Source: Rutpela maculata | Lineage: Eukaryota > Arthropoda > Insecta > Coleoptera > Cerambycidae | Reading direction: 5' to 3' | DNA length: 64,000 bases | NCBI GenBank assembly: GCA_936432065.2 | Contig: OW386290.2 | Span: 142,983,677 to 143,047,676 of the forward strand | Shown: in pieces, positions 37,090 through 47,076 of the stretch | Layout of the letters: each line of letters opens with the position of its first letter | Position numbering within the stretch: position 1 is the stretch's first letter | Translations under genes and position numbers: made by a program | The notes under the pieces: model-generated | Databases searched by the model: none | Told to the model about the DNA's origin: nothing | What the model saw: only the letters and a program-made list of their open reading frames with translations

Positions 37090-38169
37090 GATTACTTTTT
37101 GATTCAAGTCAATTGTTGTGAGTTTGCTAAACGATGTAAAGCAAGTTTATAATAAATGTCGCTGCAAGTGAGTTAAGTCTCACCGATGACTAAACTTAGC
37201 GTGAATTTTTGTTGTGGCATAAAACACTCAACAGTTGACGATTAGCACATTTTCAGCATTGTCGTTTAGGGAACCGTTGCGTTCCCTGAACGTATCCATT
37301 TTATAACAAAATAAAAATAAAAAATTGGAAAAGGGGCAAGTGGGGACTAATCCCCACTTTCCCTTAAGGACTAGTCCCCACTTGCCCCGCCAACAAAAAT
37401 AGCGGGGCAAGTGGGAACTATGGGGCTAAACTTGGGAAACAGGGTAATAAAATTTTTTAAAAATTGCAAGAAGTAACATTAGTGACATACAACATCAGCA
37501 GTCTTGAAAGTTTGACATATTATAGTCTGCTTTCATAGATAAAAAATTTTGAATTTTTTGAAGACAACTTGAAAATCTCGATCAAATGTAGACAATTTCC
37601 AAATGAACAAATTGATGCCTTAAAAATGTTCCAAAATCTATACCCAATACGTTGCAGCTGCATGGAGATCTGAAGAACAATCTACTGTGAGTTAAATTTA
37701 CAAATAGGATTTTTCTCACAAATTATAATAAAAATACCCACTTGCCCCAGATCCCAACTTGCCCCACTCCACCTTACATTTTTTGCACATTAAAAAATAC
37801 ATGAAAATTCGAAAAATGAGCCGGATGAAGTTGATAAGAGGAAAAACATCTCTGTTATTGATTTTACGACGAAAGTCATTCTTTATAAAAAATTCTGCTC
37901 GTCGAAAAAATGAATTTACCATATAAAAATTTTAGATCAGATGTACCGGGTGTTAATAAATTAAGAAAACATCAAAATGCCTCCAGAGAAGTACCTTTAT
38001 TTATTATTTTGGACAAAATGTTTATAAAACAAAGTTGTTTATAATCCAAAATAAAGCCTAGATTCAAATTATGAAGTCTAAATTTTGACTTTTACATTTA
38101 TGTCAACTTACATTTTTTTCAAACATTAACATAACATAATAACATTAACTTCAACGATTGTAGGAAAAC

Positions 38170-39223
38170 AATTTATTCTACATAGCCTCCTCCAACCTCA
38201 ACACATTTCTCCATCCTTTTAATAAATTCACCATAGACCTTACGAATAGTTGAGGGTACATTCACTTCATTCACCGCGTCTTGTATTCGTGCTTTTAGTG
38301 TTTCTCGATCATGCTGCAGGTCATCTGCATAAACTTTCTGTTTTAAAACACCCCACAGAAAAAAATCCATTGGTGTAAGGTCTGGCGATCTTGCAGAAAA
38401 ATTAATTGGAGCATATCTTCCCATCCATCTGGCTCCGAAGTGATCTGTCAACCACTGCCGTACCAAAACTGAGGAATGAGTGGGCAACCGTCTTGCTGCC
38501 AAAAAATGTTACGCCTTACTTCCGGTTGCAGAGTGTTTATAAATGGCAATACAAAGTTTTCCAAAAGGTCCAAATAAACATGCTGATTTAAATTTTCTTC
38601 TAAGAAATATGGACCAAAATTCGATCATAAAAAAATCCCAGACCATACATTCACTTTTTTATAACGTTGACTTCGTTTGTGAATGACATTGTTTGGATTT
38701 TCATAAGCCCAATAACGACTGTTTTGTGATGAAACGTGGCCATTGGTACAAAATGTTGCTTCGTCAGTAAAAAAAACATTCTGTGAAAACTTCTATCTAC
38801 GAGGTAATTCTCACCGACCCATAAACAAAAATCCAATCGCTTCTCTTCATCTCCATTTTCAAGTGTATGTTTGAACCTTGGCCTAAACGGTCGAACTTTG
38901 TATTCCCTATAAATTCTCTGTAAGTGACTTTTACTTATTTCCAGTCTTTGTGAGCGTTTCCGTAAAGATAATTTCGGGTTTTCTATTACTGAATTTATTG
39001 CCAAAAGTGTTGCCGCATCGTCTTCATTGTACTTTTTCTTGGTTTTTTTGACATCCAATACATATCCAGTCTCATTGAACTTTTTCACAAGTTTGCGCAA
39101 TTATTGGCGCGATACCGGTGTGTTAGGGAACTTTTGGTGGAAAAAGTTAATTGCATATCGATAAGAGACGTTTCTAATCCCATAACATTTGATCAAATAA
39201 ATTATTTCTTGTTTGGTAAACAT
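38170..39223 (-). pseudogene. Tc1/mariner-like transposase, inactivated
   Basis: Translation from ATG at 39223 gives a short N-terminal HTH-like segment, a stop (39101-39103, at the ...VSRQ position), then in the same frame LRKLVKKFNETGYV, SLRKRSQRLEISKSHLQRI and RLDFCLWV. Frame is lost in the first DDE region (the LLTKQHFV segment at about 38760). The final frame ends RSPDLTPMDFFLWGVLKQKVY, the conserved block around the third catalytic residue, and stops at 38173. At least one nonsense change and two frameshifts make it inactive. Family usual length is ~340 aa, which fits the span. Confidence 0.85.
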
Positions 39224-39900
39224 TTTTTAAATGATCAACAGAACACTAATAAATGCAGATGTAAGATAGTAATATTCTACACAATGTCACAATGACGTTT
39301 GTCAGTTCAATATTATCGACAGCACACTCTGTTTCTTAATTTGAACTCTTATTCGTATTAATAAATTCAACGTAAAAAGATAAACACAATAAAAACATAA
39401 GTCAAAATACAGACTTCATAATTTGTATTTAGGCTTTATTTTGGATTATAAACAACTTTGTTTTATAAACATTTTGTCCAAAATAATAAATGAAGGTACT
39501 TCTCTCGAGGCATTTTGATGTTTTCTTAATTTATTAACACCCGGTACATCTGATCCAAGATTTTTATATGATAAATTATTTTTTTCGACAAGCAGAATTT
39601 TTTATAAAGAATGACTTTTCGTCGTAAAATCAATAATAGAGTTTTTCCTCTTGTCAACTCCATCCGGGGACACACTATTTATTTATATATATTTTTCATT
39701 TTTGACCAAATTCTACAAGTTACGGAACCCGTGATAAAAGAGGTGTTTTCTACCTCTTCGAATCATTTCCTACTTTAATCTTTTATTCAACTTTTTTTAT
39801 TAACGTCATTGCAAACACATTGCACAAGGTTTCATCAAAATCCATTCATTAGCACTCAACTCGGCACTCAAATTAGAGATGACCCCCCCCCCTTGACTGG

Positions 39901-41383
39901 CCTAATTAGAGATCAAAAGTGAAGGATATTTTTCGTGAATGAAATAAATAAAAAAGATATAGCGGAGGGGAGGTGCCACACAATCACTATTTAACACATT
40001 CGCGGACAGTAACTGCTAGAAGTAAATTTCAGATGTCATAGCAGTACAGAAAACACACTAAGTACTGTAGTAGCAGTAGATTTATAGGCCACAGCAGCAT
40101 TATGCAATTTTGCACACTGTCCGCTTAGATTTTGTAAATGCCTCATTGGTAAATCATTTTTGAACTATGTGGATATATCGCAGAGCAGCTACTGCATATG
40201 CAGTAATATTGCCATTGTGATTAGATCTATAATCAGGATAAATAATTGGTTGAAACTGACATCGGTATCGCGTTCAGCGGCAAAAATACATGGTCTACTT
40301 ATTTAAAATCTTTAATATTTATTTTAAACCCCATTCTGGCCTGTTTTCACCTGTTTTTCGTTAACAAAAAATCCTGACCAAGTTTTGTAAAACTGACATT
40401 GAGATCATGTTCAGCGGTCAAAAATACATGGAAGTATGTATGTGAAATCTCAGAAAATTGACTTTTCTTGAGTGTGCCTGTGTAATGTGACGTGTGTTAA
40501 ATAACATGCGGAATTGTCTTAGCGTTAATCAAAAAAATTATCATACAAGCAGAAAACACGATAGCTTCGTATTCGGCGAGCCACCCTGTATACTTACTGT
40601 ACAATAAATAAATAAACAGTCTATACATGAAATTATCTATACTTAAAGCTTAAGTGAGAGCTTATCGTTATCAAATGGCAAACGCAAATTCATGATGACA
40701 ACAATACCTATATAACAGTCCTTTGTGGGAGCATCAATAGTTAAAAATACCATACCTATTTATTTTATTCCGCCATTATTTTGACAACCTCACAAATTCG
40801 CGGCCACTGTGAAGTACACAAATAAAGTTGTACCTATAATTATCTGGAGACGAAGGAATTTCACCCTACCAGGAGACGTGCTATTTACAAGTTTTATTTC
40901 TGCTCCTGATAATTAATTTCACCTTACCGTAGGATTCAAAATAATTGACCCTCGAATTGACCCCCGAGTGCGAACGTAAAAATCGAGGTAAACAGTCGAC
41001 GTCGGCGACCTTCTATTTATGTCATTTATATCAAACGCGTTTCCAGAGTAATGCGGGACAATTAGGATCATTTTTCCATCCAGAAAATCTTCCGGAAATT
41101 ACACAGGCACACACAAAAAAATCAAACATGTATGTAGGTATTTTGATGCACTGAATTCGAATTTCATATCAGAATTTATGTTTGTTTGACGGCGGAATTT
41201 CGATTAAATTACAATATTAGTCCTAAGGCTAGTAGGGACATGAAATTTAAAAAATTGTCTTTTTCGTATAAAATGCTTAGAACGAGGCTTAGAATCACAA
41301 CAAAAAAATTATTGAACTCATTTCAAGCCTTTTATATCCTGATACTAAAACCACCCCTAAAGCGAGGGCGATAGAAGATATTA
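39901..41383. other. Unassigned region with a small MITE
   Basis: GCGGACAGT...ACTGTCCGC bounds a possible 123-bp MITE at 40002-40124. Two near-identical segments (TTCAGCGGCAAAAATACATGG at 40274 and TTCAGCGGTCAAAAATACATGG at 40410) form a direct repeat. No gene recognised. Confidence 0.35.
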
Positions 41384-41805
41384 TTAGTGGAATCAAACTA
41401 GGACTAAAAAAGTTCAGTTCAATTTTGCAGTTTCTGTGAGGTCGGCCTATTGTTTATTTAAACAATTTAATTTTTTAAACTGTGTCCTCCATCGGTTTTC
41501 TTTGAATATCTCGAAATCTATAAGTCTATGGAAAACAACAAAAAGAAGAAAAACAGTGGTTAGGAGCCGTACAATTAAAGTACATAAACTATAATAGGCT
41601 CATTTAACAATTTTTTATTATTACATATTCTAAAAGAGCTTGGTGGGTATAGTAAGCATGCCAAAAATTAGAATTTACTGACGCCGCCTTCATGTATAAA
41701 AAAATTATTAAAGTCGACGCGCTTAAAAACGCTCGGGATAACCATGTAGTGGAGTTGTGACGTCAGATGGCTGAACGGCCCAGTGAACACGTGTGAATGC
41801 AAGAG

Positions 41806-42590
41806 AGTAAAATCTGGAAGAAGAAATCTTAGCTTTCGAGGAAAAAAAAGCGGCGTAGAACCAAACCAGACTTAGTGGGATTCTTTAGTAAGATAATCGT
41901 GTACACGAAATCATTTTTTACGACATTTTTTGGTGGTCGAGAACTTTTTTATTTCGGAAAAACTCAAAAAAATAGATTTTTAATGAAATATGTTTTTTAA
42001 CGTCTCCACCGCTATATCTCTGAAAATATTTGTGCTATCAAGCTATTTTTTTTCTTAGATTAAAGTAGACACAATAGCGCTTCGAAAAACGTCCCACGTG
42101 AACCCGATTTTTTTTTTAAGTTTGAAAAATAATAGGAAACTCAAACTTGTTATTTTCAGTAGCGTAATTTTAGACAATCGAGAAAAAAAATTATTTATGA
42201 ATATTTGTATATACATGCTGCGTACAAATTGAAGCCAATAGTTGAAAAAAGTTTTTAGGTTAAAAATTTTTCATGTTCCGTTCATAGTATTGAGTCAGCG
42301 ATTTTTTTTAACGGGAAAAAGTCATATTCTTGCGCGCTCGGCTGTAGCAAGCCTGCCGACTGCAACGATCTGACGGTCCTGGTCGGGGTGTATGTAGTAG
42401 TTTAACTTATATCAATAGATACAAAACCAGTAGTGATCAAAAGCATCTAGGGGATCAATATTATTGTTCAATATTTCATATATTGTACAGTAGTATTGAT
42501 CATATGTTGTTAATATTAAGAAATTGTACAATAAATATAAAATAGTCTCCTTTTAATAATAAAAAGACAGCTAGGTAGATATAAATACCT
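41806..42590 (+). repeat. Direct repeat R1 (intact empty-site copy)
   Basis: Closely similar to 44600-45115 followed by 60458-60705. It has no insertion, so it shows the sequence that existed before the Polinton arrived: GGGAAAAAGTCATATTCTTG, with a single AAAGTC. Confidence 0.85.
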
Positions 42591-42929
42591 AATCTATAAA
42601 TATCAATCAGTGTTACTAACTACCCACCTAATTAGTAAGTTTATTAGACATTTTTAAATGAATGAAAGTAAAAATGTACGCATAAAATGAGTTTTATTGT
42701 TGAAATAAATTTTCTATTTGGATAGATAAAAAGGTATATAGTATGTAGTTTATGTAGGCCCTACATTAATAGCATTCTAATTCGTTCATATCTGCCTCGA
42801 AATCTTTAATAATGTTGTTACAGGAACGACATTTGCACTCGTTGCAACATTTTAGGCCTTCCTTAAAACAAACACATTTTCGATTGTCACAATTTTTATC
42901 CGAACAATGAATACTTAATGATTTTCGAC

Positions 42930-43545
42930 AACCGCCACTTCTAGGCGACTAATCTGACCAACCCTGCATGCGAGGTGTATTAATTGCGTCCCAATGTCGC
43001 ATTTAGCGCTGATAAAAAAAATCGCTGTTGCCACACGGTACATTTTAGGAAAAAATATATTGTTTCAAAAACTTTTGTGATTATTAGGCTTTATTTTCTT
43101 CGCTGCATGTATGTAAATATTTTCAAAAATAAAAAAGTTTATCGATTGGTGAAGATTTCAATACATAAAATATATATTTTTAGTTTATCTGATTTTTAGA
43201 GAAATGAAAGTGCGAATTGTGCCCAAATCGTTTATATTGGTAAAAGCGCTACAATGTGTGCTTTAATTTGACACAAAACAAATTTCGGTACCTTTAATAG
43301 TTTTAAAGATATGGTGGAAACAAAAAAAAAAACAATTTTATTTAAAAATACATTTTTTCACTTTTTATTGATTTAAAAAGTTCGAGACCACAAAAAAATG
43401 TCATAAAATATGATTTCATGTGCCCGGTGACATACTCAAAGGAACCTAACATGTTTGACCTGGTTCTACACAAAAAAAAAACGACACGATAGACTTACGA
43501 AATCGCTGCTCTAATATAGGTATCGGCGCACGCCAAGTGACGTCA
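42930..43545 (+). repeat. Direct repeat B, copy 1
   Basis: Nearly identical to 62355-62935, starting near CTAATCTGACCAACCCTGCATG and ending near ACGAAATCGCTGCTCTA. No coding function apparent. Confidence 0.8.
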
Positions 43546-43739
43546 CTCGACGGACTGTTGGCCGGCCGAGCGTGTTTCTATTCGAATGCGAATATCTCTG
43601 TGGCTATTGATTCAATTGAGCTGAATTTTTTTTCTGAGGCTATTAGTTTGTTATAATTTAAAATGAGGAAGAAAAAATAGGAAACTGCCATATCACTAAA
43701 TGACCCTATTCATTCCAATTATTTAAAAAAAAATGTATA

Positions 43740-44335
43740 TTGCAAAATTATGCGTTTCTAAACAAATCACTGTTCCTTCTAAAATAATGGATTAATATTT
43801 CATGAAACTTTGGAAAAATATAGCTCTTATAAAGTACAGTCACCACTTAAAATTTCAATTCAAAATTATTACTAAAAAGGCTCAAATATACAATTGTTGC
43901 TAAGAGTTTGCAGTCCTTGTGAAATCCTGCCATTAAAACCAAGAAATGTGTACGATGGCTTAAATTGCAGCTTTTTATAAGTACTTTAAAATCACGGAGA
44001 GAGAATTTTTTTTCTTCAAAATTTAAACCCTCTTTATTGCAGCTGTTTATATAATTTTCGAAATTGTAGATATAAACAAATTCAAATACCTCTCTGGTTT
44101 TTTATGAAATAAAAAACGGTAAAGGAGTAATGAAAGTAGATTAAAAGTGCAAACTTCAAAAAAAAAAAAATTAATGCTTTACTTGCGTTTGGAGATGAGA
44201 TACGTTAGTTTTTATGTCACTTATAAATAAACAAATCGATATTTCTTATTGAAATTTGGACTGGTAATTCTCTAATGTCTATTATTTTATCTTTGCTACT
44301 TGAAAATAATCCAAAGCTACAATTGTTAAAAGATA
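43740..44335 (+). repeat. Inverted repeat C, left copy
   Basis: Inverted relative of 63005-63545, ending at CCAAAGCTACAATTGTTAAA. Confidence 0.75.
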
Positions 44336-44440
44336 TTGTATACAGGTCCGAAAATAGTCTTTAGCGATTTTCTTAGAGATCCGAAAATCACCAAATATAT
44401 CTAAATGTTATATTGTGTTTTTACAATCCGGACTTTAGTC

Positions 44441-44512
44441 GCTAGATAGTCCAGTTGGTAAGGCGACTATTTATTCAGGGTGCGGACGTCTCAGGTTCAA
44501 ATCCTGCTCGCA
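44441..44512 (+). ncRNA. tRNA-like Pol III unit (tRNA relic or SINE head)
   Basis: Box A-like TAGTCCAGTTGG (44447-44458) and box B GGTTCAAATCC (44494-44504) are at tRNA-like spacing, with a CAGG/CCTG T-stem and a T-run terminator at 44515-44525. The acceptor stem and anticodon arm do not pair well, so a functional tRNA is unlikely. Confidence 0.35.
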
Positions 44513-44599
44513 AATTTTTTTTTTTTATTGTATCAGTAATATTAAGAGTTTTACAAAGCTGTATACATGAACATGAGGGTAGTTGTTCAAGTTATAGTA

Positions 44600-45115
44600 G
44601 AGTAAAATCTGGAAGTAAAGTCGCTTAGTTTTCGAGAAAAAAAAAACCGGCGTAGAACCAAACCAGACTTAGTGGGATTCTTTAGTAAGATAATCGTGTA
44701 TACGAAATCGTTTTTTACGACATTTTTCGGTGGTCGAGAACTTTTTTATTTCGGAAAAACTCAAAAAAATAGATTTTTAATGAAATATGTTTTTTAACGT
44801 CTCCACCGCTATATCTCTGAAAATATTTGTGCTATTTTTTTTTTTACATTAAAGTAGACACAATAGCGCTTCGAAAAACGTCCCACGTGAACCCGATTTA
44901 TTTTTTTTTATGTTGGTAAAATAATAGGAAACTCAAACTTGTTATTTTCAGTAGCGTAATTTTAGGCAATCGAGAAAAAAGTTTATTTATGAAAATTTGT
45001 ATATACATGCTGCGTACAAATTGAAGCCAATAGTTGAAAAAAGTTTTTAGGATAAAAATTTTTCATGTCCCGTTCATAGTATTGAGTCAGCGATTTTTTT
45101 TAACGGGCCAAAGTC
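44600..45115 (+). repeat. Direct repeat R2, left part
   Basis: Second copy of R1, broken at AAAGTC by the Polinton; it continues at 60458-60705. Confidence 0.85.
45110..45115. repeat. Polinton target-site duplication, left
   Basis: AAAGTC, repeated at 60452-60457. A 6-bp duplication is characteristic of Polintons. The undivided repeat R1 has it once. Confidence 0.95.
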
Positions 45116-45704
45116 AGTAGTTAAGTAAGGCCGATTCTGGACCAAACCCGTCAGTAGAGTAGCAATCAGAGTTCTCTGTGACGTCATCATTCCGGAAGCC
45201 CCGCGGGGGGGCGCAGGTGCTAGATGATAGATCCTATTATCTAGGTTGTAGTGTGAGGTGGGATCTTCTTAGATGATAGGTCCTAGGACCTAATGGGAGG
45301 GGGGAGATGGGAGATCCAATCCCTGAGCTTAGATATTAGATTATAGCTAAAGATAAGAGATTATATCTAAGAGGGCGTGGATAAGAGTATACAGGGTGTG
45401 TCTAAAATAAGATGGCTGCCGTTTATTGTTTATAGTTATTGGCGAATAGTATTGCATGTTTACGTTAGAGAGCGTTAGAGGTTAAGAAAATGGCTACAGA
45501 CATCCATCATTGAGTTTAAATAGACAAGTCTTATATATGGAATAAATATTCATCTACTTCAATACGTAAATTTTATATTTGAATGTTAAAACTGTGACCA
45601 AATGCAGAGACGTTATCGGATTCCAGGAAATTGTTAATGTAAATAAATGCGACTGTCTACAGCTATATGTATATTTAAAACGCGATTAATTGTCTTTAGA
45701 TAAC
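45116..45704 (+). repeat. Polinton left terminal inverted repeat
   Basis: 589 bp, nearly identical to the complement of 59907-60451 for the first ~240 bp, then similar with indels (for example an extra ATTAGATTATAGCTAAAG segment). It contains the CRE-type octamer TGACGTCA at 45179-45186. Begins with AG, as Polinton TIRs do. Confidence 0.93.
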
Positions 45705-45738
45705 AGCATCCGGTGGTTATAATACAATGACTAATAAG

Positions 45739-45746
45739 TCACGTGA
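45739..45746. promoter_or_regulatory. E-box palindrome TCACGTGA, left tip
   Basis: Lies just inside the left TIR, ~150 bp upstream of the first gene. The same octamer lies at 59514-59521 upstream of PolB. A bHLH-type binding site is an inference. Confidence 0.4.
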
Positions 45747-45861
45747 TCCATTATAAGGAGCGTCTCAGGGTTTGGAGAGAAATAATGTAAACAATGAAAT
45801 CATCATATTTTTTCCCATATTTTTCTGCTTACTCGATACGAAAAGTGGGGGTGGAATACAG

Positions 45862-45897
45862 CATAAAAGTAAAGACCTGAGATCGCTGCATTCATTC
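45862..45897 (+). promoter_or_regulatory. Core promoter of the 98-aa ORF
   Basis: CATAAAAG (45862-45869) precedes the initiator TCATTC (45892-45897), with +1 A at 45894, 32 bp from the TATA start. It would give a 45-nt leader to the ATG at 45939. Confidence 0.5.
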
Positions 45898-45938
45898 ACA
45901 ATCTTAAAGTCGATATATATATACAAGCAGCAGCAGCA

Positions 45939-46235
45939 ATGTCTTTCACAAAAATTAATGTTGAAGCTCATGTCACGCCGTTCATGAAAATCTATGAGCT
46001 GGAAGTCGATAGAAAATATAAAGTGCTAGATATATATAAAGCACTTTCACCGTATGGTATCCAGGTCCAAGTAATCCTCGAAAATTGTAAAGTGAGTCTA
46101 CCAGCCAGATACTCACGCATTATTTCTGATGATGATATGGTAACGCTACAACAAACCATTATACTAAAAGAAGTGTACTTAGTATATAGAGGGCTAGCAG
46201 GCACGACCACTAACATCGAATTCATTGAGTCCTAA
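45939..46235 (+). CDS. Small conserved-looking Polinton protein, 98 aa
   Basis: Intact ORF just inside the left TIR, starting MSFTKINVEAHVTPF. The pattern YELEVDRKYKVLDIYKALSPYG...VILENCKVSLPARYSRIISDDD resembles small proteins I associate with arthropod Mavericks, in which a 'KY.V.......T.YG....V.L.....V.LP.RY' core recurs. The beta-rich look could suit a nucleic-acid-binding (OB-like) fold, but this is a guess. It is the first gene of the left plus-strand block with its own TATA/initiator, and is followed after 2 bp by a 52-codon ORF and the PPP1R15-like gene. No signal peptide or membrane segment. ATG chosen because it is the first in frame after the predicted start site. Confidence 0.75.
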   Translation: MSFTKINVEAHVTPFMKIYELEVDRKYKVLDIYKALSPYGIQVQVILENCKVSLPARYSRIISDDDMVTLQQTIILKEVYLVYRGLAGTTTNIEFIES

Positions 46236-46237
46236 AG

Positions 46238-46396
46238 ATGGATCCCGAAATATATAAGAAGAGGTTACAGCAATTTATGAACAATTTAAAATTACTCAGA
46301 GAAGACGTTAAGTACGTTGAAGTTTTACGTACATTTCAACATGTCAGTATCCAGCCGAAGAAGTCCAAGAACAGTTCAGTTCAGCGAGGACGTTAA
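46238..46396 (+). CDS. Short ORF, 52 aa, overlapping the PP1-regulator gene
   Basis: ATG lies 2 bp after the previous stop. The predicted peptide is basic and helical-looking (MDPEIYKKRLQQFMNNLKLL...) and ends inside the next gene in another frame. It may be a real small protein, or simply an ORF that reinitiating ribosomes pass before the 75-aa gene. I recognise no domain. Confidence 0.35.
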   Translation: MDPEIYKKRLQQFMNNLKLLREDVKYVEVLRTFQHVSIQPKKSKNSSVQRGR

Positions 46397-46568
46397 AATT
46401 CATCACATTTACCATTGGAGCTATGCCCATAGAACTGCTAGATGTGGTAACTGGATGCAAGACGCCCGCGATCGAGATCGTTTTCAAATTAAAATATTAC
46501 GATATGCTCAAATAATTAATCCAGTACTTGAACATAAATATTCTGTTATTATATCACAAAACATGTAA
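46341..46568 (+). CDS. PPP1R15/GADD34-like PP1 regulator, 75 aa
   Basis: Start chosen at the first ATG (MSVSS). Residues 10-14 (RTVQF) fit the RVxF consensus that docks PP1 catalytic subunits. They are followed by an acidic SEDVKIH segment, an aromatic stretch, W38 and ARDRDRF (42-48) with K51-I52. This order, RVxF then ~25 residues then W...ARDRxRF..(R/K)I, is the signature of the PPP1R15 (GADD34/CReP) C-terminal region and of its viral mimics, which direct PP1 to eIF2-alpha and reverse stress-induced translational shut-off; the conserved Trp is where G-actin is contacted. The protein is essentially just this core. In a Polinton it would make sense as an anti-stress factor. What is seen is the motif; function is inferred. 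An AATAAA follows at 46588-46593. Confidence 0.8.
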   Translation: MSVSSRRSPRTVQFSEDVKIHHIYHWSYAHRTARCGNWMQDARDRDRFQIKILRYAQIINPVLEHKYSVIISQNM

Positions 46569-46587
46569 CCTCTTTCTTATATGTATT

Positions 46588-46593
46588 AATAAA
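46588..46593 (+). terminator. Poly(A) signal of the left plus block
   Basis: AATAAA, 20 bp after the stop of the PPP1R15-like gene. Confidence 0.5.
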
Positions 46594-46651
46594 TTAATTT
46601 AAAAAATGGTTGACTATTATTACCCATTTCCTAATTAAATGAAGAATTCAG

Positions 46652-46921
46652 ATTTTTTTTCAAGTTTATTGTAACGAAAATGTTCATGCTACATTTTATG
46701 TCTTTTTTAATGTCGAATTTAAATATGCAATCAAAAAAATTAAATCTTAAAAAATAAAGCCAGCCCAGGCAAAAAATGAAAAAATTCATATTTTTCAAGT
46801 TTATTGTAACGAAAATGTTCATGCTACATTTTATGTGTTTTTTAATGCTGAATTCAAATATGCAATCAAAAAAATTAAATCTTAAAAAATAAAGCCACCC
46901 CAGACGAAAAATAAAAAAATA
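46652..46921. repeat. 135-bp tandem duplication
   Basis: Two copies (about 46652-46786 and 46787-46921) with few differences, each containing CAAGTTTATTGTAACG and AAAAATAAAGCCA. They lie in the intergenic region between converging genes. An (AAT)n microsatellite follows at 47021-47057. Confidence 0.85.
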
Positions 46922-47018
46922 ATTTAATTTTTATAATATATTTTATTTATCTGAACGCATAATACAGTAATAAAGCTTATATATGTACATGGAATACATA
47001 ACCTATAAAAATAATGAC

Positions 47019-47057
<39 letters not shown>

Positions 47058-47076
47058 TAATATAAGTGCATAAAAA

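Larger units (their letters stand above)
34344..37775. mobile_element. AAGGTGGAGTGGGG-ended element, split by a LINE
   Basis: Termini AAGGTGGAGTGGGG (34344-34357) and CCCCACTCCACCTT (37762-37775) are perfect inverted repeats. After removing the LINE (34360-36107) the element is ~1.68 kb. It contains many copies of GGGGCAAGTGGG in both orientations (for example 36311-36345 and 37324-37410) and a 188-bp-arm hairpin. No transposase. Confidence 0.75.
33765..39900. mobile_element. Composite: mariner-like element in long inverted repeats
   Basis: Outer inverted arms: 33765-33965 pairs with 39690-39890, and 37790-38090 with 39390-39670. Together they make a ~500-900 bp inverted repeat surrounding a Tc1/mariner-like transposase gene. 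The left arm is split at 34343/37776 by another element, itself split by a LINE, so at least four insertion layers can be ordered. Inside the arms, TACCGGGTGTTAATAAATTAAG (37943 on) and its complement (near 39550) may be the original mariner termini. Confidence 0.7.

Noticed and set aside
36537..37152. Two small genes encoding the same peptide on opposite strands
   Set aside because: They are the two arms of a near-perfect inverted repeat; no other coding evidence.
44441..44512. Functional tRNA gene
   Set aside because: Box spacing is right but acceptor and anticodon stems do not pair, so it is listed only as tRNA-like.
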